Assembly: GCA_913061505.1 (NCBI GenBank)
Contig: CAJXSO010000004.1
Location: forward strand, 40,920 to 104,919
Direction of reading: 5' to 3'
Source of the DNA: an uncultured Lutimaribacter sp.
GTDB lineage: Bacteria; Pseudomonadota; Alphaproteobacteria; Rhodobacterales; Rhodobacteraceae
DNA length: 64,000 bases
The position numbers and the translations under genes were made by a program. The notes under the pieces were generated by a model, which was not told the origin of the DNA, ran no database searches, and was given only the letters and a program-made list of their open reading frames with translations. Positions 61,367 to 64,000 of the stretch are shown one piece after another. Position 1 is the first letter of the stretch, and each line of letters opens with the position of its first letter.

Positions 61367-63982
61367 ATGGACTTGTCCAAGTTCACGGAGCGGTCGCGCG
61401 GTTTTGTTCAAGCCGCCCAGACCATCGCCATGCGCGAAAACCACCAGCGATTGGTGCCCGAACACCTGCTAAAAGCCATGATGGACGACCCCGAGGGGCT
61501 GGCCAGCAACCTGATCAAACGCGCCGGCGGCGCGCCCGAGCTGGTTGTCGAGGCGCTGGCCCAATCCATGGCACGCCTGCCCAAGGTGACGGGCGATGGG
61601 GCGCAAGTATATACCGATAATGCCTTTGTGCGCGTTCTGGATGAGGCCGAGAAAGTGGCAAGCAAGGCTGGCGACAGCTTTGTTCCGGTCGAGCGCATGC
61701 TGACCGCTATGGCGCTGGTGCCCTCGAAAGCCAAAGACGCGCTGAGCGCGGGCAAGGTGACAGCACAAGCGCTGAACGAGGCCATCAACGATATCCGCAA
61801 AGGCCGCACCGCCGACAGCGCCAGTGCCGAAGATGGCTATGACGCGCTGAAAAAATATGCCCGCGACCTGACCGAGGCCGCGCGCGAGGGCAAGATCGAC
61901 CCGATCATTGGCCGCGACGAGGAAATTCGCCGCTCGATGCAGGTGCTTAGCCGCCGCACCAAGAATAACCCGGTGCTGATTGGCGAGCCGGGCGTGGGCA
62001 AAACCGCCATCGCCGAAGGTTTGGCGCTGCGCATTGTGAATGGCGATGTGCCGGAATCTTTGCAAAACAAACGCTTGATGGCGCTGGATATGGGCGCGCT
62101 GATTGCCGGCGCGAAATATCGCGGTGAATTTGAAGAGCGTTTGAAAGCTATCCTGAAAGAGATCGAGGCCGCAACGGGCGAGATTATCTTGTTCATCGAC
62201 GAAATGCACACCCTGGTGGGGGCGGGCAAATCTGATGGGGCGATGGATGCGGCCAACCTGATTAAGCCAGCGCTGGCGCGGGGCGAGCTGCATTGCGTGG
62301 GCGCCACCACCTTGGATGAATACCGCAAATACGTGGAAAAAGACGCAGCGCTTGCGCGGCGGTTCCAGCCTGTGATGGTGGCAGAGCCCACTGTTGAAGA
62401 CACGGTTTCGATTCTGCGCGGCATCAAGGAAAAATACGAGCTGCACCATGGTGTGCGTATCTCGGATTCGGCGCTGGTGGCGGCGGCGACGCTAAGCCAT
62501 CGCTATATCACTGACAGGTTTTTGCCCGATAAGGCCATCGACCTGGTAGACGAGGCCGCCAGCCGCCTGCGCATGGAGGTAGACAGCAAGCCCGAAGAGC
62601 TGGACGCGTTAGACCGCCAAATGCTGCAGATGCAGATCGAGGTAGAAGCGCTAAAGCTAGAAGACGATGCGGCCTCGAAAGAGCGGCTGCAAAAGCTGGA
62701 ACGCGAATTGGCCGATATCAAAGACCGATCCGCCGAGATGACCGCAAAGTGGCAGGCCGAGCGCGACAAGCTGGCCGGTGCGCGCGAGCTGAAAGAGCAG
62801 CTAGATCGCGCCCGGGCTGATTTGGAAATTGCCAAGCGCGAGGGAAATTTGGCCCGCGCGGGCGAGCTGTCTTACGGGATTATCCCGCAGATCGAGCGGC
62901 AGTTGGCAGATGCCGAAGGCGCCGAGGCCGATGTGATGGTCGAAGAGGCCGTGCGCCCCGAACAAATTGCCCAGGTGGTGGAACGCTGGACAGGCATCCC
63001 CACCACCAAAATGCTAGAGGGCGAGCGCGAAAAGCTGCTGCGCATGGAAGATGGGCTGCATAAGCGGGTGATCGGCCAAAACGCGGCAGTGCATGCGGTG
63101 GCCAATGCGGTGCGCCGGGCGCGGGCGGGGCTGAACGATGAAAACCGGCCGCTGGGCTCGTTTTTGTTCTTGGGCCCGACGGGTGTGGGCAAAACCGAGC
63201 TGACCAAGGCCGTGGCCGAGTTTTTGTTTGATGATGACAATGCGATGGTGCGCATCGATATGTCTGAATTCATGGAAAAACACGCCGTATCGCGGCTGAT
63301 CGGGGCGCCCCCCGGCTATGTGGGCTATGACGAGGGCGGGGTGCTGACCGAGGCGGTGCGCCGCCGGCCCTATCAGGTGGTGCTGTTTGACGAGGTGGAA
63401 AAGGCCCATCCCGATGTGTTCAACGTGCTGCTGCAGGTGCTCGATGATGGGGTGCTGACCGATGGCCAGGGCCGCACGGTGGATTTCAAGCAAACGCTGA
63501 TTGTGCTGACATCGAACCTGGGCGCGCAGGCGCTCAGCCAGCTGCCCGATGGCGCCGATGCCGCCAGCGCCAAGCGTGATGTGATGGATGCGGTGCGGGC
63601 CCATTTCCGCCCCGAATTCCTGAACCGCCTGGATGAAACCATCATCTTTGATCGTCTGGCGCGCGCCGATATGGGCGGTATCGTCGATATCCAGCTGGCG
63701 CGGCTGCAAAAGCGGCTGGCGGGGCGCAATATTACGCTGGCCGTCGATCCAGAGGCGCGCAAATGGCTGGCCGACGAGGGCTACGACCCGGTGTTTGGCG
63801 CACGCCCCCTGAAACGGGTGATCCAGCGCACGGTGCAAGACCCGCTGGCCGAAATGCTGCTGGCAGGCGACATCGCCGAGGGCGCCACGCTGCCCATATC
63901 AGCGGGCAGCGAGGGGCTGGTGATTGGCAGCAAACTGGCCGCCACCAACCGCCCCAAACCCAATGACGCGGTGGTGCACTAA
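61367..63982 (+). CDS. clpB: ATP-dependent chaperone ClpB
   Basis: An 871-residue Hsp100 disaggregase that, with DnaK, recovers aggregated proteins. Order: Clp N-terminal repeats (about 1-150, [16 protein letters not shown]), AAA+ domain 1 with Walker [14 protein letters not shown] and Walker [12 protein letters not shown], the long coiled-coil M domain (about 405-525, [17 protein letters not shown] and following), AAA+ domain 2 with [12 protein letters not shown] and [15 protein letters not shown], and the ClpB C-terminal domain ([11 protein letters not shown]). The full M-domain separates ClpB from ClpA and ClpC. The ATG at 61367 has AAGGAGAG upstream; a longer in-frame ATG at 61124 would cross the promoter. 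Confidence 0.97.
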   Translation: MDLSKFTERSRGFVQAAQTIAMRENHQRLVPEHLLKAMMDDPEGLASNLIKRAGGAPELVVEALAQSMARLPKVTGDGAQVYTDNAFVRVLDEAEKVASKAGDSFVPVERMLTAMALVPSKAKDALSAGKVTAQALNEAINDIRKGRTADSASAEDGYDALKKYARDLTEAAREGKIDPIIGRDEEIRRSMQVLSRRTKNNPVLIGEPGVGKTAIAEGLALRIVNGDVPESLQNKRLMALDMGALIAGAKYRGEFEERLKAILKEIEAATGEIILFIDEMHTLVGAGKSDGAMDAANLIKPALARGELHCVGATTLDEYRKYVEKDAALARRFQPVMVAEPTVEDTVSILRGIKEKYELHHGVRISDSALVAAATLSHRYITDRFLPDKAIDLVDEAASRLRMEVDSKPEELDALDRQMLQMQIEVEALKLEDDAASKERLQKLERELADIKDRSAEMTAKWQAERDKLAGARELKEQLDRARADLEIAKREGNLARAGELSYGIIPQIERQLADAEGAEADVMVEEAVRPEQIAQVVERWTGIPTTKMLEGEREKLLRMEDGLHKRVIGQNAAVHAVANAVRRARAGLNDENRPLGSFLFLGPTGVGKTELTKAVAEFLFDDDNAMVRIDMSEFMEKHAVSRLIGAPPGYVGYDEGGVLTEAVRRRPYQVVLFDEVEKAHPDVFNVLLQVLDDGVLTDGQGRTVDFKQTLIVLTSNLGAQALSQLPDGADAASAKRDVMDAVRAHFRPEFLNRLDETIIFDRLARADMGGIVDIQLARLQKRLAGRNITLAVDPEARKWLADEGYDPVFGARPLKRVIQRTVQDPLAEMLLAGDIAEGATLPISAGSEGLVIGSKLAATNRPKPNDAVVH

Positions 63983-64000
63983 CCCCCCAACAGGCGGCCC

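Overview
The window is a chromosomal segment of a high-GC, aerobic to microaerobic alphaproteobacterium, most likely a member of the Rhodobacterales (Roseobacter/Rhodobacter relatives). Pointers to this are FnrL with its TTGAT-N4-ATCAA boxes, the ccoNOQP and ccoGHIS sets, a membrane urate oxidase of the PuuD type, a membrane-anchored CycM-like cytochrome c, a DNA polymerase IV with an N-terminal zinc ribbon, and the short cysteine-poor form of ribosomal protein L36. No species can be named from the sequence alone. Most of the window is ordinary, densely packed chromosome. I did not find a clearly new multi-gene system. The more unusual features are listed as findings.

Layout. 0-5.6 kb: amidase, rlmN, a small membrane protein, a LOG-family protein and a serine/threonine dehydratase. 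5.6-9.3 kb: a decayed, more AT-rich island with a shattered integrase pseudogene (6030-6859), an intact lone tyrosine recombinase (7374-8357) and about 1.4 kb with no convincing gene. 9.3-20.2 kb: dapE, a frameshifted Hint-domain protein, a LysR regulator divergent from puuD, a THUMP RNA methyltransferase, mutL-rmuC, pheA and a CycM-like cytochrome. 20.4-26.1 kb: a complete yejABEF peptide/microcin C type ABC importer.

26.1-39.9 kb is the micro-oxic respiration block: hemN and fnrL share one FNR box, a universal stress protein diverges from ccoNOQP with two FNR boxes between them, and ccoGHIS has its own FNR box. CcoNOQP is the cbb3 oxidase. CcoGHIS matures it through copper supply and assembly. 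FnrL is the oxygen-sensing activator and HemN makes haem precursor without oxygen. The oxygen-dependent counterpart hemF lies at 44.5 kb.

39.9-48.7 kb: a secreted D,D-carboxypeptidase, a HAD phosphatase, clpS, an RsmC-like methyltransferase, an SDR protein lacking the usual catalytic lysine, hemF, and a response regulator with a hybrid histidine kinase. 48.9-57.7 kb: one long operon joining an acyl-CoA synthetase, a complete Liv-type (HAAT) ABC importer with an extra small membrane protein, and a phenylacetate-CoA-ligase-like enzyme. It looks like an uptake-and-CoA-activation module for an organic acid. 57.8-64 kb: rpmJ, tRNA-Val(GAC), an N-formylglutamate amidohydrolase, dinB, pyrF and clpB with a recognisable heat-shock sigma-32 promoter.
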